Shown: positions 8,227 through 18,225 of the stretch, in pieces
Numbering within the stretch: position 1 is the first letter of the stretch
How the letters are laid out: each line of letters starts with the position of its first letter
Program-made: the position numbers and the translations under genes
Notes under the pieces: model-generated
What the model was told of the DNA's origin: nothing
Database searches by the model: none
What the model saw: the letters and a program-made list of their open reading frames with translations, nothing else
Assembly (NCBI RefSeq): GCF_933509905.1
Contig: NZ_OW150024.1
Coordinates: forward strand, 794,001 to 858,000
DNA: 64,000 nt
Source of the DNA: Trichlorobacter ammonificans
GTDB lineage: Bacteria > Desulfobacterota > Desulfuromonadia > Geobacterales > Pseudopelobacteraceae
Direction: 5' to 3'

Positions 8227-9522
8227 CTACCCCAGCCCCAGCCGTATCCCCACCGATTTTCCGTGGGCCTCCAGCCCTTCCAGCCCGGCGATGCGCACGA
8301 TGTCGTTCCCCAGCCGTTTCAGCCCCTGTTCGGAGAAGCTGATGATGGAGGACTTCTTGACAAAGTCGTCCACGGAAAGGGGGGAGAAGAAGCGGGCCGT
8401 GCCACCGGTGGGCAGCGTATGGTTCGGTCCGGCCAGGTAGTCGCCGGCCGCCTCCGGGGTCCAGTGGCCCATGAAAATCGCCCCGGCGTTGGTGATACGG
8501 GGCAGCAGGCCGAAGGGGTCGGCCACCGCCAGCTCAAGGTGCTCCGGCGCGATCCGGTTGGAGAAGGCGGCCGCTTCCTCCAGGGAGCCGGCCACGATGA
8601 TGGCCCCGAACTTCTCCCAGGAAGCACGGGCAATGGATTCGCGGGAAAGCTGGCCCAGCTGGTACTCCACCTCAGCCGCCACCGCTTCGCCGAAGCTCCG
8701 GTCGGTGGTGATCAGGATGGAAGAGGCCAGCTCGTCGTGCTCGGCCTGGGAGAGCAGGTCCGCCGCGATGTGGGCCGGAGTGCCGGTACCGTCGTTGATC
8801 ACCAGAATCTCGCTGGGACCGGCGATCATGTCGATCCCCACCTGGCCGAACACCAGCTGCTTGGCCGTGGCCACGTAGATGTTGCCCGGTCCGGTGACCT
8901 TGTCCACCCGGGGGATGGTGGCGGTGCCGCAGGCCAGGGCCGCCACCGCCTGGGCCCCCCCAACCCGGAAGATGCGGTGGACGCCGGAAAGGTGGGCCGC
9001 AGCCAGCACCGCCGGGTTGATTTCACCGCCGGGGGTGGGGCAGACCATGATGATCTCCCGCACGCCGGCAACCCGTGCCGGTACGGCATTCATGATCACG
9101 CTGCTGGGGTAGCTGGCCTTGCCGCCGGGGACGTAAATCCCCACCCGGTCCAGAGGGGTCACCTTCTGGCCCAGCAGAATGTCCGGTTCTTCGGTGGAGA
9201 GCCAGGTCTGGCTCTTCTGCTTTTCGTGGAAGCGGGCCACTCGCTCGACGGCCAGCTTCAGCGCCGCCAGGTCCTCAGCGGGAACCGCCGCCACGGCAGC
9301 CTCCACCTCCTGGCGCCCGATCTCCAGACCTGCCGCATCGGTCAGGTTAAGGCGGTCGAAGCGGTTGGTGTAGTCGATCAACGCCTCATCGCCCCTGGTG
9401 CGGACATCGGTGATGATGCCCCGCACCGTTTCCAGAACCTGGGCCGAGGTCTCCTCGCTGCGGTTCAGGATGGCGCTAAACTGCCGGTCAAAATCGGTAT
9501 CGGTAATATCGAGAAACAGCAC
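8227..9522 (-). CDS. hisD: Histidinol dehydrogenase
   Basis: Zinc enzyme catalysing the last two steps of histidine synthesis (L-histidinol to L-histidine with two NAD+). 431 residues, the usual length, GTG start with GGGAG 8-9 bases upstream. Family motifs seen: VPGGKASYPSSVIMNAVPARVAGV, TGPGNIYVATAKQLVFG, IDMIAGPSEILV, the metal/catalytic QAEHDE, and AGPNHTLPTGGTARF near the C-terminus. It follows hisG by 12 bp, with murA upstream, a known murA-hisG-hisD neighbourhood. The rest of the his pathway is not in the window. Confidence 0.97.
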   Translation of the reverse strand: MLFLDITDTDFDRQFSAILNRSEETSAQVLETVRGIITDVRTRGDEALIDYTNRFDRLNLTDAAGLEIGRQEVEAAVAAVPAEDLAALKLAVERVARFHEKQKSQTWLSTEEPDILLGQKVTPLDRVGIYVPGGKASYPSSVIMNAVPARVAGVREIIMVCPTPGGEINPAVLAAAHLSGVHRIFRVGGAQAVAALACGTATIPRVDKVTGPGNIYVATAKQLVFGQVGIDMIAGPSEILVINDGTGTPAHIAADLLSQAEHDELASSILITTDRSFGEAVAAEVEYQLGQLSRESIARASWEKFGAIIVAGSLEEAAAFSNRIAPEHLELAVADPFGLLPRITNAGAIFMGHWTPEAAGDYLAGPNHTLPTGGTARFFSPLSVDDFVKKSSIISFSEQGLKRLGNDIVRIAGLEGLEAHGKSVGIRLGLG

Positions 9523-9534
9523 GATGGAACTCCC

Positions 9535-10176
9535 TTATCCCAGTATCGCTTCCAGGCCGTCGATGATCCCCCGGATCCGCTGATGGCGGGTTTTGAGGCT
9601 GGCCCGGTTCACCACCAGCCGGGTGGTGATCTCGGCAATGGTTTCCACTTCGCAGAGGCCGTTCTGGCGCAGGGTCTCGCCGGTGGAGACCAGGTCCACG
9701 ATCCGCTCGGACAACCCCACCAGCGGTGCCAGCTCGATGGAACCGTACAGCTTGATGATCTCCGCCTGCACCCCCTTGGCGGCGAAGTGCTGCTCCGCGA
9801 CGTGAGGGTACTTGGTGGCCACCCGGACATGGGTCCAGCGGGTCGGGTCGTCGCCGGTGGCCAGACCGGCCGGCTCCGCCACCACCATCCGGCAGTAGCC
9901 GAACTTCAGGTCCAGTGGTTCGTACAGGTCCTTGTCCTGCTCCAGCAGGGTGTCCTTGCCCACGATCCCCAGGTCGGCACAGCCGTGCTCCACGTAGGTG
10001 GGGACATCGGTGGCCCGCACGATCAGGGCGCGGACCAACTGGTCCGGGTAGTCGAAGATCAGCTTGCGGGAGTCGTCCAGCATGCCGGAAAGATCGATGC
10101 CGATCCGGGAGAACAGCTGGATCGATTCGGTGAGGATGCGTCCCTTGGGGATGGCGATGGTCAAGGTGCTGTTCAT
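9535..10176 (-). CDS. hisG: ATP phosphoribosyltransferase, short form (catalytic subunit)
   Basis: First enzyme of histidine synthesis, condensing ATP and PRPP. The chosen ATG at 10176 gives 213 residues starting [14 protein letters not shown]. The reading frame stays open upstream to 10491, but that part lies inside murA, and the ATGA overlap with the murA stop plus AAGGA support the short start. Motifs: [24 protein letters not shown]. It lacks the C-terminal regulatory domain of the long form (about 290 residues), so it is the HisG-S type, which works in a complex with HisZ. No hisZ is present in the window. Confidence 0.95.
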   Translation of the reverse strand: MNSTLTIAIPKGRILTESIQLFSRIGIDLSGMLDDSRKLIFDYPDQLVRALIVRATDVPTYVEHGCADLGIVGKDTLLEQDKDLYEPLDLKFGYCRMVVAEPAGLATGDDPTRWTHVRVATKYPHVAEQHFAAKGVQAEIIKLYGSIELAPLVGLSERIVDLVSTGETLRQNGLCEVETIAEITTRLVVNRASLKTRHQRIRGIIDGLEAILG

Positions 10177-11432
10177 GATTCCTTCACCCGTTCGATCCGC
10201 GCCCCCAGGCCGGCCAGCTTTTCCTCGATCCGCTCGTAACCGCGGTCGAGGTGATAAATCCGCTGGATTTCGGTGGTCCCCTCTGCGGCAAGGCCGGCCA
10301 GCACCAGGGAGGCCGATGCCCGCAAGTCGGTGGCCATGACCGGCGCGCCGGAAAGTTTCTTCACCCCTTTGACCGTGGCCGAGTTCCCCTCGATGGTGAT
10401 GTCGGCGCCGAAACGCTGCAGTTCCGAAACGTGCATGAAGCGGTTTTCGAAGATGTTCTCGGAAATGACGCTGGCGCCGTCGGCGATGCACATCAGTGCC
10501 ATGAACTGGGCCTGCATGTCGGTGGGGAAGCCAGGGTAGGGGCGGGTTTTGATGTTGACCCCGTGGGGGCGTTTCGGCCCCTTGACGCGCACCACGCCGT
10601 CCCGGCTGACGATCTCAACCCCGGCATCCTGCAGCTTGAAGCAGAGGGCGTCCAGGTGCTCGGCCTTCATGCCGTTGATCCGCACATCACCGCCGGTGAT
10701 GGCGGCGGCGATCATGAAGGTACCGGCCTCGATCCGGTCCGGCATCACCTCGTAGGCGGCCGGGGTCAGCTCGTTCACCCCCTGGATGCGGATGGTATCG
10801 GTTCCGGCCCCCTCAATTTTTGCCCCCATCCGGTTCAGGTAGTCCCCCAGGTCGCTGATCTCCGGCTCCCGGGCGGCGTTCTCCAGGATGGTTTCTCCCT
10901 TGGCAGTGGCGGCGGCCATCATCAGATGCTCGGTCCCCCCCACGGTGGAGATGTCGAAGTTGATCCGGGCCCCTTTCAGGCGTTTTTTGGCAATTGCCTC
11001 CACGTAGCCGTGCTCCAGTGTGATCTCGGCACCCAGCGCCTTCAGCCCTTTCAGGTGCTGGTCAATGGGGCGGGCACCGATGGCGCAGCCGCCGGGCAGG
11101 GAGACCCGGGCCCGGCCGAAGCGGGCCAACAACGGTCCCAGAACCAGTACCGAGGCCCGCATGGTCTTGACCAGATCGTAGGTGGCTTCCACGGTGTTGA
11201 TCGGCCCGGCATCGATCCGTAGCGCCGAACCGGTACGCTCCACGGAGGCGCCCAGCGATTCGAGCAGTTTGGCGGTGGTGCTGATGTCCCGTAACCGGGG
11301 CACGTTACCGATGGTGCTGGCACCGTTTGCCAGGATGGCGGCGATGCAGATGGGAAGGGAGGCGTTCTTGGAGCCGCTGACGGTCACGTCGCCCTTCAGG
11401 CGGGTACCGCCGGTGATGATCAGTTTGTCCAC
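10173..11432 (-). CDS. murA: UDP-N-acetylglucosamine 1-carboxyvinyltransferase
   Basis: Commits UDP-GlcNAc to peptidoglycan synthesis by adding enolpyruvate from PEP; the target of fosfomycin. From the GTG at 11432 it has 419 residues beginning MDKLIITGG; the TTG at 11441 directly abuts AAAGG, so the GTG, nine bases further on, is the better start. Motifs: SGSKNASLP (substrate lysine region), [16 protein letters not shown] with the active-site cysteine (fosfomycin-sensitive type), and the repeated beta-alpha folds typical of EPT enzymes. The stop overlaps hisG by four bases. Confidence 0.97.
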   Translation of the reverse strand: MDKLIITGGTRLKGDVTVSGSKNASLPICIAAILANGASTIGNVPRLRDISTTAKLLESLGASVERTGSALRIDAGPINTVEATYDLVKTMRASVLVLGPLLARFGRARVSLPGGCAIGARPIDQHLKGLKALGAEITLEHGYVEAIAKKRLKGARINFDISTVGGTEHLMMAAATAKGETILENAAREPEISDLGDYLNRMGAKIEGAGTDTIRIQGVNELTPAAYEVMPDRIEAGTFMIAAAITGGDVRINGMKAEHLDALCFKLQDAGVEIVSRDGVVRVKGPKRPHGVNIKTRPYPGFPTDMQAQFMALMCIADGASVISENIFENRFMHVSELQRFGADITIEGNSATVKGVKKLSGAPVMATDLRASASLVLAGLAAEGTTEIQRIYHLDRGYERIEEKLAGLGARIERVKES

Positions 11433-11501
11433 AACGGTCAACCTTTGCGTTGGATTTGATCACGCATCATAGCCCAGGTGGCAGGCGAGGGAAAGGAGAA
11501 A

Positions 11502-12362
11502 TCAGCGGTAGACCGGCAGGTTTCCCCGCACCTCAAGGATCGGGCCGTAGTCCAGTTCCTGGAAGCTGCCGTCATCTTCGCCGTGCTCGTCATCCGGCGC
11601 GGCCCAGACGTAGAGTTTCTGGGAGTCCAACAACACCGGCCCGGCGGGCATGCCGAAGGTCCGCTTCTGCATCGCCTCGTCGAACAGCCCGATGCAGCCG
11701 TGGGAGGCGGGCCGCCCCGGCAGGTCCCGGGCGTGGATCCAGTAGCCTACGTTTTCTTTGTCGATATGGAAGCGCAGGGCGTTGTCCATGGGGTATTGCT
11801 CCTCGTCCCCGGCGGTGCGGTAGAGCGAGGAGGTATGGGTGCGGTGGCGGGCGTCGATCCTGAAAATGCCGAGCGGGGTTTCCGAACCGGCCTTGCCGGT
11901 GGCCGCCGGCATGGAGAACTTGAGTTTGCCTCGTTCATAGGCGCCGATCCACTGTTCGCCCACATCAAGCAGGATGTAGCGACGGTGCTGGCGGGCCGGC
12001 GGGTAGTCCGCGGGCAGGGGGGTGTAGGTGCGGATATCGTCCATCCGCTCCGGTTCCTTGATGGTCATGCCGGGGTAGGCATGGCGGCGGTCCAGGCGGT
12101 TGAAGCGGGCCACCAGGGTCCAGTCCTTGCCGTAGAGGGATTCCAGGGTCTCGTGGGGACGGATGAAGCGGGGGCGCCAGCGGATGTTCCGTTGGCTGGG
12201 ATAGTCGATCCGGCTGAGATCCTCCAAGGCCTTGTCCTGGGGAGAGGGGCCGGGAGAATCGACGATATCGGCCTCCCAGATCACGGCGCAGGAGGAGAGC
12301 AGGCCGGTCAGAAGCATCACCAGCACCAGCCGGTGGCTCCATCTCATGCGACTTGTCCGCAT
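11502..12362 (-). CDS. L,D-transpeptidase (YkuD family) lipoprotein
   Basis: 286 residues. The N-terminus has basic residues, a hydrophobic stretch and a lipobox LSSC with C25, so it is probably an envelope-anchored lipoprotein. The YkuD domain occupies about 127-275, with H210 and the catalytic SHGC (220-223, nucleophile C223) followed by IGL. Such enzymes form 3-3 cross-links in peptidoglycan or anchor proteins to it. The segment before the domain (about 60-115) may hold a LysM-like wall-binding piece (ESLYGKDWTLVARFNRL...YPGMTIK), but this is weak. It sits 10 bp after glmS and upstream of murA, a cell-wall gene context. Confidence 0.88.
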   Translation of the reverse strand: MRTSRMRWSHRLVLVMLLTGLLSSCAVIWEADIVDSPGPSPQDKALEDLSRIDYPSQRNIRWRPRFIRPHETLESLYGKDWTLVARFNRLDRRHAYPGMTIKEPERMDDIRTYTPLPADYPPARQHRRYILLDVGEQWIGAYERGKLKFSMPAATGKAGSETPLGIFRIDARHRTHTSSLYRTAGDEEQYPMDNALRFHIDKENVGYWIHARDLPGRPASHGCIGLFDEAMQKRTFGMPAGPVLLDSQKLYVWAAPDDEHGEDDGSFQELDYGPILEVRGNLPVYR

Positions 12363-12372
12363 CGCCCGCTTC

Positions 12373-14202
12373 CTATTCCACCGTGACGCTCTTGGCCAGG
12401 TTGCGGGGCTGGTCCACGTCGGTCCCCTTCAGTACGGCGATATGGTAGGCCAGCAGTTGCAGCGGCACGGAGAGCAGAATCGGGTCCAGGTCCTCGCTGA
12501 CCGTGGGCAGTTCCAACACCGCCTCGGCCCGGGCTCCGGCCTCCCGGTCGCCGGCGGTGACCAGGGCAATGACCCGGCCGCCCCGGGCGATGACCTCTTC
12601 CATGTTGGAAACGGTCTTTTCGTAAGCGCTGTTCTTCGGCACCAGCACCACCACCGGCACCTGCTCGTCGATCAGGGCGATGGGGCCGTGCTTCATCTCG
12701 CCGGCCGGGTAGCCTTCGGCGTGGATGTAGGAGATCTCCTTCAGCTTGAGCGCCCCTTCCAGGGCAATGGGAAAGTTCTTGCCCCGGCCCAGGTAGAGGA
12801 AGTCACGGGCGTTCAGGTACTGGCGGGCGATCTTTTCGGTAGCCGGGTTCAGCGCCAGGGATTCCTCCAGCAGCCCCGGCACCATTCGCAGGGCCGCGAT
12901 CATCCGTGCTCCTTGGGCCGCATCGATCCGGTGTATGGCGCGGCCCAGGCGGATGGTCAGCAGATAGAGTGCGGACAGCTGGGTGACAAAGGCTTTGGTG
13001 GAGGCGACGCCGATCTCCGGGCCGGCGTGAGTGTAGATCACCCCTGCCGCCTCGCGGGCGATGGAGGAGTCCACCACGTTGCAGATGGCCAGATTCATGG
13101 CACCGAGGCTCTTTGCCTCCCGCAGGGCCGCCAGGGTGTCGGCGGTTTCGCCGGACTGGGAGATAACCAGCACCAGGGTGCTCTGGTCGATCACCGGCTT
13201 GCGGTAGCGGAACTCCGAGGCGATATCCACCTCCACCGGGATGCGGCAGTGCTCCTCGATCAGGAATTTGCCGGTCAGGCCCGCATGCCAGGAGGTGCCG
13301 CAGGCCACGATCACCATCCGCCGGATCGACTGCAGGGCGGCATCGTCGTAGCGCAGATCCTCGAGGTAGACATCCCCCTTGTCGTCCAGCAGCCGGCCGG
13401 CGATGGTGTCCCGTACCGCCCGGGGCTGCTCGAATATCTCCTTGAGCATGAAATGCTTGTAGCCCCCCTTTTCCGCCATGAGGGGGGACCAGTCGATATG
13501 GCGGGGTTTTTTCTCCAGGGGCTGGCCGGCAATGGTGGAGAAGCGACAGCTCCGGCCGCTGAACAGGGCCAGTTCGCCGTCCTCCAGGAACACCATCTCC
13601 CGGGTGTGGGCCAGGATGGCGGGAATATCGGAGGCCACGAAGAACTGTCCCTCCCCCAGTCCCACCACCATGGGAGAACCCAGTTTGGCGGCGATCAGGG
13701 TGTCCGGCTCCTCCCGGCAGAGGATGCAGACGGCGTAGGCGCCGCGCAGCTCCTGCAGGGCAGCCCGTACCGCTGTTTCAAAATTACCGTTGGCACGGTA
13801 GTGGCTGTCGATCAGATGGGCGATCACCTCGGTGTCGGTCTCGCTGCTGAAACAGTGACCGGCTGCCTGGAGCCGCTCTTTCAGCCCCAGGTAGTTTTCG
13901 ATGATACCGTTGTGCACCACCACAATGGAACCGGCCTGGTGGGGGTGAGCATTGGTTTCCGAGGGACGGCCGTGGGTGGCCCAGCGGGTGTGGCCGATCC
14001 CCAGGGCACCGGCCAAAGGCTGTTCTGCCAGAAGTTTTTCCAGGTTGACCAGCTTGCCTTCGCTGCGGCGGACACTGATGACTCCGTCCGTGAGCGTGGC
14101 AATGCCGGCGGAGTCGTAGCCGCGGTACTCCAGCTTGCGCAGCCCTTCGAAAATGATCGGGGTGGCCTCCTGCGGGCCGATATATCCAACGATTCCACAC
14201 AT
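12373..14202 (-). CDS. glmS: Glutamine-fructose-6-phosphate aminotransferase
   Basis: Makes glucosamine-6-phosphate for peptidoglycan and LPS, feeding the MurA substrate UDP-GlcNAc. 609 residues. The N-terminal glutaminase starts with the nucleophile C2 in MCGIVGYIG and has RWATHG. Two SIS domains follow (about 285-420 and 455-600) with [17 protein letters not shown] and the second-domain [27 protein letters not shown] segments in fragments. The C-terminus LAKSVTVE is canonical. No glmS ribozyme can be placed in the 176-bp upstream region. It begins the leftward run glmS-ldt-murA-hisG-hisD. Confidence 0.98.
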   Translation of the reverse strand: MCGIVGYIGPQEATPIIFEGLRKLEYRGYDSAGIATLTDGVISVRRSEGKLVNLEKLLAEQPLAGALGIGHTRWATHGRPSETNAHPHQAGSIVVVHNGIIENYLGLKERLQAAGHCFSSETDTEVIAHLIDSHYRANGNFETAVRAALQELRGAYAVCILCREEPDTLIAAKLGSPMVVGLGEGQFFVASDIPAILAHTREMVFLEDGELALFSGRSCRFSTIAGQPLEKKPRHIDWSPLMAEKGGYKHFMLKEIFEQPRAVRDTIAGRLLDDKGDVYLEDLRYDDAALQSIRRMVIVACGTSWHAGLTGKFLIEEHCRIPVEVDIASEFRYRKPVIDQSTLVLVISQSGETADTLAALREAKSLGAMNLAICNVVDSSIAREAAGVIYTHAGPEIGVASTKAFVTQLSALYLLTIRLGRAIHRIDAAQGARMIAALRMVPGLLEESLALNPATEKIARQYLNARDFLYLGRGKNFPIALEGALKLKEISYIHAEGYPAGEMKHGPIALIDEQVPVVVLVPKNSAYEKTVSNMEEVIARGGRVIALVTAGDREAGARAEAVLELPTVSEDLDPILLSVPLQLLAYHIAVLKGTDVDQPRNLAKSVTVE

Positions 14203-14378
14203 CGTCCGTTACCTCGTCAGTGCCGTTTGTCCGGCATGTTCACTGATTTGTCTGGGTGATAATATCCTGCTAATCTTGCCCATCGATTCACGCATGTCAA
14301 GCACGTTCAATCGTGATGCTTGAACCTGCCGGTCGGTTGTCCTATTATCAACCGGATATTGTACGCAAGGATTTATGC
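14203..14378. promoter_or_regulatory. Divergent control region glmS / AAA+ ATPase gene
   Basis: For the rightward gene a good promoter is present: TTGAAC (14320-14325), 17-base spacer, TATTAT (14343-14348). An inverted repeat TCAAGCA (14297-14303) / TGCTTGA (14317-14323) overlaps this -35 element and could be an operator. On the complementary strand a TTGACA (complement of 14295-14300) faces glmS, but its -10 is unclear. Confidence 0.5.
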
Positions 14379-15455
14379 ATGAACGTCGAACAGATGAAGC
14401 AGGTGCTGAAGGAGATACTGACCACCACCGATCTGACCCCCTGCGTGGTGGGGCACCGCGGGGTGGGCAAGACCGCCGGCATCGTCCAGGTCTGTCGCGA
14501 GATCGGGCGGACCTATCTGCCGCTGCGGCTGGGGCAGATGGAGGTGGGGGATCTGGTGGGGATACCGTTTCGGGACGGCGAACGGATGCACTGGTCCCGG
14601 CCGGCCTGGTGGCCCGGCGACGACGAACCGCCGGCGGTGGTCCATTGCGACGAACTGAACCGGGCCCAGCAGGAGGATACCCTGCAGGCGATTTTCCAGT
14701 TCGTGGAACCGCCTGCCGAGGGGCTGCAGCGGGCTCTGCACACCCATCGCCTGGCTCCCCGCCACAAGGTGGTGGTGACCATCAACCCGCCGGACGGCAC
14801 CTACCAGGTGGCCACCCTGGACCGGGCATTGATCGACCGGATGGTGATGCTGTACGTGGAAACCGATTACCAGTGCTGGGCGCGGTATGCGGCCCAGCGG
14901 GAGCTTGATACCGACGTGCGCGGCTTTCTGGCCGGCAACAGCGGACTGCTGGCCCGCCAGGGTGCGCCGCTTGATATGCAGGTGGAGCCGACGGAGCGGG
15001 GCTGGGAGATGGTCAGCATCCTGCGCCGACACTGCCGCTTTCCCGGCGATCTGGCCATGGAGGTCTACAGCGGCGTCGTGGGGAAAGAAGCGGCCATTGC
15101 CTTCATGCGCTGGCTGTCGGACAAAAGCGGCCGTCCCCTGACCGCTGTCGATATCCTCGATCACTGGCCGGAGGTGGCGCAGCAGGCCGCAGCACAGCGG
15201 GATGATGTGCAGGCAGCCACGATCAGCGATCTGCTGGCCACCCTGCAGGTTCGCCAGGCACTGCAGCCGGAGCAGGAGGACCACCTGGTGGCCTACCTGG
15301 CGGTGCTGCCCCGGGACCTGCGTTTCGGCCTGGTCAAATCGCTGTTGCGCATACCGGCGGTGGCCCTGGCCATCAGCCAGGACCGCTACGATGCAGTGGT
15401 GCTGGATGCCATCAGAGTCATCAGTGCCGAAACACAGGCTGCGCCATCACACTGA
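14379..15455 (+). CDS. MoxR-like AAA+ ATPase
   Basis: 358 residues from the ATG at 14379 (AAGGA 7 bases upstream; a longer frame from 14313 overlaps the promoter). Walker A GHRGVGKT (25-32), Walker B VVHCDE (87-92), sensor-1 VVTINPP and the arginine-containing ALIDRM segment define an AAA+ ATPase of the MoxR/dynein-related branch. Such proteins usually act as chaperones with a von Willebrand factor A partner for metal insertion or complex assembly. Here no vWA gene follows; the next gene, 36 bp away, is a ferritin-like protein. Substrate unknown. Confidence 0.8.
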   Translation: MNVEQMKQVLKEILTTTDLTPCVVGHRGVGKTAGIVQVCREIGRTYLPLRLGQMEVGDLVGIPFRDGERMHWSRPAWWPGDDEPPAVVHCDELNRAQQEDTLQAIFQFVEPPAEGLQRALHTHRLAPRHKVVVTINPPDGTYQVATLDRALIDRMVMLYVETDYQCWARYAAQRELDTDVRGFLAGNSGLLARQGAPLDMQVEPTERGWEMVSILRRHCRFPGDLAMEVYSGVVGKEAAIAFMRWLSDKSGRPLTAVDILDHWPEVAQQAAAQRDDVQAATISDLLATLQVRQALQPEQEDHLVAYLAVLPRDLRFGLVKSLLRIPAVALAISQDRYDAVVLDAIRVISAETQAAPSH

Positions 15456-15491
15456 CATACCTCGGAATATCCTCGGAAAAGGAGTGAATGC

Positions 15492-15965
15492 ATGAGCGAC
15501 GAACGGATCTGTTATACCTACGAAAGCGCCCTTGAGGCGGCCATTGCCATGGAAGAGGAAGGGTTCCGCAACTACCTGCGGGCACTGCGCACCGTGCAGC
15601 AGAAGGGGGCCAAGGAGATTCTGCGGGAAAACGCCCTGGATGAGCTCAGCCACAAGCAGCAACTGGAAAAGGCGCTGGTTGAGGGGCATATGGCGGATGG
15701 CGGCGAGATCAGCCGCACCATCCCCACCATGAACCTGAGCTATGTCCTGAAGAAGGCCGACCTGCGACCGGAATCAACGGTTCGCGAGGCACTGCTCTAT
15801 GCCATACAACTGGAAAAGGAAGCGGCCGAGTTTTACCGCAAGGCGGGAGAAGGGTGCTCCGGCGCGCCGATGGCTGCCCTGTTCGAACGGCTGCACCGCG
15901 AGGAGAGCAGCCACCTGCAGCGGCTGGAAGACCTCTACGAAGCCCATTTCATGACCGAAAACTGA
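15492..15965 (+). CDS. Ferritin-like (rubrerythrin-type) diiron protein
   Basis: 157 residues, all helical in appearance. Two ExxH motifs, E51-L-S-H54 and E138-S-S-H141, with additional glutamates at 21-23 and 108-110, make up the two halves of a diiron four-helix bundle. The rubredoxin domain of classical rubrerythrin is absent. The likely role is iron handling or peroxide/oxygen detoxification. It lies between an AAA+ ATPase and priA on the same strand; the GGAG about 10 bases upstream supports the ATG at 15492. The exact reaction cannot be assigned. Confidence 0.82.
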   Translation: MSDERICYTYESALEAAIAMEEEGFRNYLRALRTVQQKGAKEILRENALDELSHKQQLEKALVEGHMADGGEISRTIPTMNLSYVLKKADLRPESTVREALLYAIQLEKEAAEFYRKAGEGCSGAPMAALFERLHREESSHLQRLEDLYEAHFMTEN

Positions 15966-15972
15966 CCCCCGG

Positions 15973-18207
15973 GTGCCGTTGCCTGTTGCCACCATAGAAG
16001 TGTCGGTGCCGCTGCCGCTGGAGGGGAGCTTTCACTACGCCGTTCCCGAATCCCTGGCCGCTGCGGTGCGTCCCGGTATCAGGGTGCTGGTGCCGTTCGG
16101 GCGGCGTACGGTCAGCGCCTATGTGCTGGGGTGCGGTGGCGCGCCGGATGGGCAGTCGCTGAAGAGCATTCTGGAGTTGCTGGACGACGAGCCGCTGTGG
16201 AGCGAGCAGCAGCTTGCCTTTTTTCGCTGGATTGCCGACTACTATCTGCATCCTCTGGGAGAAGTGCTGAAGACCGCCCTTCCTGCCGGCATCAACCGCC
16301 AGAGCCGGAAAAAGGGGGATGCCAGTGTGCTGACCGGCGGCCGGACCATCAGGACCGAGCGTTGGTACCGCCGGGGGGAGCTGGACCGGAATGCGGTGAG
16401 TCTGCGGGGGAAAAGCCTGGAAATTCTGGCCTGGGTGGAAGAGGCTGGCGCCGTCTCCGCGGCAGAGGTGAAGGCCCGGTTCGGCGACTGCGCCCCCCAG
16501 TTGAAAAAACTGCGGGACACGGGATTGTTGCTGGCAGAACAGCGGGAGGCGTACCGTAATCCCTTTGCCGGGGTGACGGTGGAGCGGGATCTGCCCAAAC
16601 CGCTTTCCCGGCACCAGCAGGCGGCCCTGGATGCGGTTGCGGCGCCGCTGGATAGCGCCACCTTTGCGCCATTCCTGCTGCACGGCGTCACCGGCAGCGG
16701 CAAGACCGAAGTCTACCTGCAGACCATTGCCCGTTCTCTTGCCGACGACCGTACCGCCCTGGTGCTGGTGCCGGAAATATCGCTCACCCCCCAGCTGGTG
16801 CACCGCTTCCGGGCCCGGTTCGGCGACGGCATCGCCGTACTGCACAGCGCCCTGTCCGACGGCGAGCGCTACGACGAATGGCGCCGCATCCGGCGGGGCG
16901 AAGTGCGGATCGTGATCGGCGCCCGTTCCGCCATTTTTGCCCCCCTGGAGCGGATCGGCATCATCGTGGTGGATGAGGAGCACGAGGCGTCGTTCAAACA
17001 GTCGGACGGCCTGCGCTACAACGCCCGGGACCTGGCCCTGGTGCGGGGCCGCCAGGAGGGGGCGGTGGTGCTGCTGGGTTCAGCCACGCCGCTGGTTACC
17101 ACCCGTCATGCGGCCCGCAACGGCCGCCTGGGGTATCTGGAGCTGCCGGAGCGGATCGGCTCCCGCCCCCTGCCGGAGACCCGGCTGGTCACGGAGCGGA
17201 TGACCGCGGAGCAGCCGCTGTCGCCGCCGCTGCTGGAGGCATTGGCCCATACCCTGGCCCGGGGGGAGCAGAGCCTGATCTTTCTCAATCGCCGCGGTTT
17301 TGCCAGCTTTCTGGCCTGTCCGGCCTGTGGAGCCCAGCTCTCCTGTCCCAACTGCTCCGTCTCCCTGACCTACCATAAAAGCCGCAGCCGCAGCATCTGC
17401 CACTACTGCGACTACCAGGTGCCCTTTCCCTGCATCTGCCCGGCCTGCGGCGAGCCGGAACTGCGGGAGATGGGGGCGGGGACCGAGCGGGTCGAGCATG
17501 AACTGGCGGCCCGGTTCCCGGAGGCGCGGGTGGCCCGGATGGACAGCGACACCGTTGCCGGCAAGGGGGGCCATGCCCGGATTCTGGACCGGGTGGCGCG
17601 GGGCGAAGTAGATATCCTGGTGGGGACCCAGATGATCGCCAAGGGGCACGATTTCCCCGGCGTGACGCTGGTGGGGGTGCTGCAGGCGGAGGGAAGCCTG
17701 TACCTGCCCGATTTCCGAGCTGCTGAGCGGACCTTTCAACTGCTCTCCCAGGTCATCGGCCGGGCCGGACGGGGGGAGCTGCCGGGCCGGGTGCTGGTGC
17801 AGGCGCTGCAGCCGGACCATTACGCCCTGGTTCATGCGGTGAACCACGATTACGACCAGTTCTGCAGCGAGGAGCTGGCCTTCAGGGAGGAACTGGGCTA
17901 TCCCCCCTTCGGCCACCTGGCGGCGCTGCTCTTTTCCGGCACCTCCGAAACGGCGGTCAGCGACGCGGCCACCGAGGCGGCCCGGCTGCTGGTGGAACTG
18001 AAGGTGCGCCTGAAGCTGCGCACCGAACTGTTGGGCCCGGCCCAGGCCCCCTTCTACCGGCTGCGGGGACGGTTTCGCCGGCACCTGTTACTCAAGGACG
18101 CAGACCGGAGCGCCCTGCGGCGGCTGCTCACGGCCTACCGGAAAGAGCGGGTGACGCCGGTCCGGGTGCGGGAGGCGGTTGATGTTGATCCGGTTGATTT
18201 ACTGTAA
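15973..18207 (+). CDS. priA: Primosomal replication restart helicase PriA
   Basis: 744 residues, GTG start 8 bp after the previous stop, probably coupled. PriA reloads the replisome at stalled forks. Order: N-terminal 3'-DNA-end-binding domain (about 1-105), winged-helix region, superfamily 2 helicase with Walker A GVTGSGKTEVY (238-248) and DEEH (334-337), and the zinc module with eight cysteines (449, 452, 458, 461, 476, 479, 489, 492) between the helicase lobes. Later motifs: GTQMIAKGHDFPGVTLVG and QVIGRAGRG. No truncation or missing residue is seen. Confidence 0.97.
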   Translation: MPLPVATIEVSVPLPLEGSFHYAVPESLAAAVRPGIRVLVPFGRRTVSAYVLGCGGAPDGQSLKSILELLDDEPLWSEQQLAFFRWIADYYLHPLGEVLKTALPAGINRQSRKKGDASVLTGGRTIRTERWYRRGELDRNAVSLRGKSLEILAWVEEAGAVSAAEVKARFGDCAPQLKKLRDTGLLLAEQREAYRNPFAGVTVERDLPKPLSRHQQAALDAVAAPLDSATFAPFLLHGVTGSGKTEVYLQTIARSLADDRTALVLVPEISLTPQLVHRFRARFGDGIAVLHSALSDGERYDEWRRIRRGEVRIVIGARSAIFAPLERIGIIVVDEEHEASFKQSDGLRYNARDLALVRGRQEGAVVLLGSATPLVTTRHAARNGRLGYLELPERIGSRPLPETRLVTERMTAEQPLSPPLLEALAHTLARGEQSLIFLNRRGFASFLACPACGAQLSCPNCSVSLTYHKSRSRSICHYCDYQVPFPCICPACGEPELREMGAGTERVEHELAARFPEARVARMDSDTVAGKGGHARILDRVARGEVDILVGTQMIAKGHDFPGVTLVGVLQAEGSLYLPDFRAAERTFQLLSQVIGRAGRGELPGRVLVQALQPDHYALVHAVNHDYDQFCSEELAFREELGYPPFGHLAALLFSGTSETAVSDAATEAARLLVELKVRLKLRTELLGPAQAPFYRLRGRFRRHLLLKDADRSALRRLLTAYRKERVTPVRVREAVDVDPVDLL

Positions 18208-18225
18208 TACACAAAAGGGAGTCGT

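Noticed and set aside
10177-10491. N-terminal extension of hisG by 105 codons
   Set aside because: It lies wholly inside murA in another frame and is not related to HisG; the ATGA overlap gives the normal start.
14203-14290. Search for a glmS ribozyme upstream of glmS
   Set aside because: The gap is only 176 bp, and I saw no conserved ribozyme core or pseudoknot segments.
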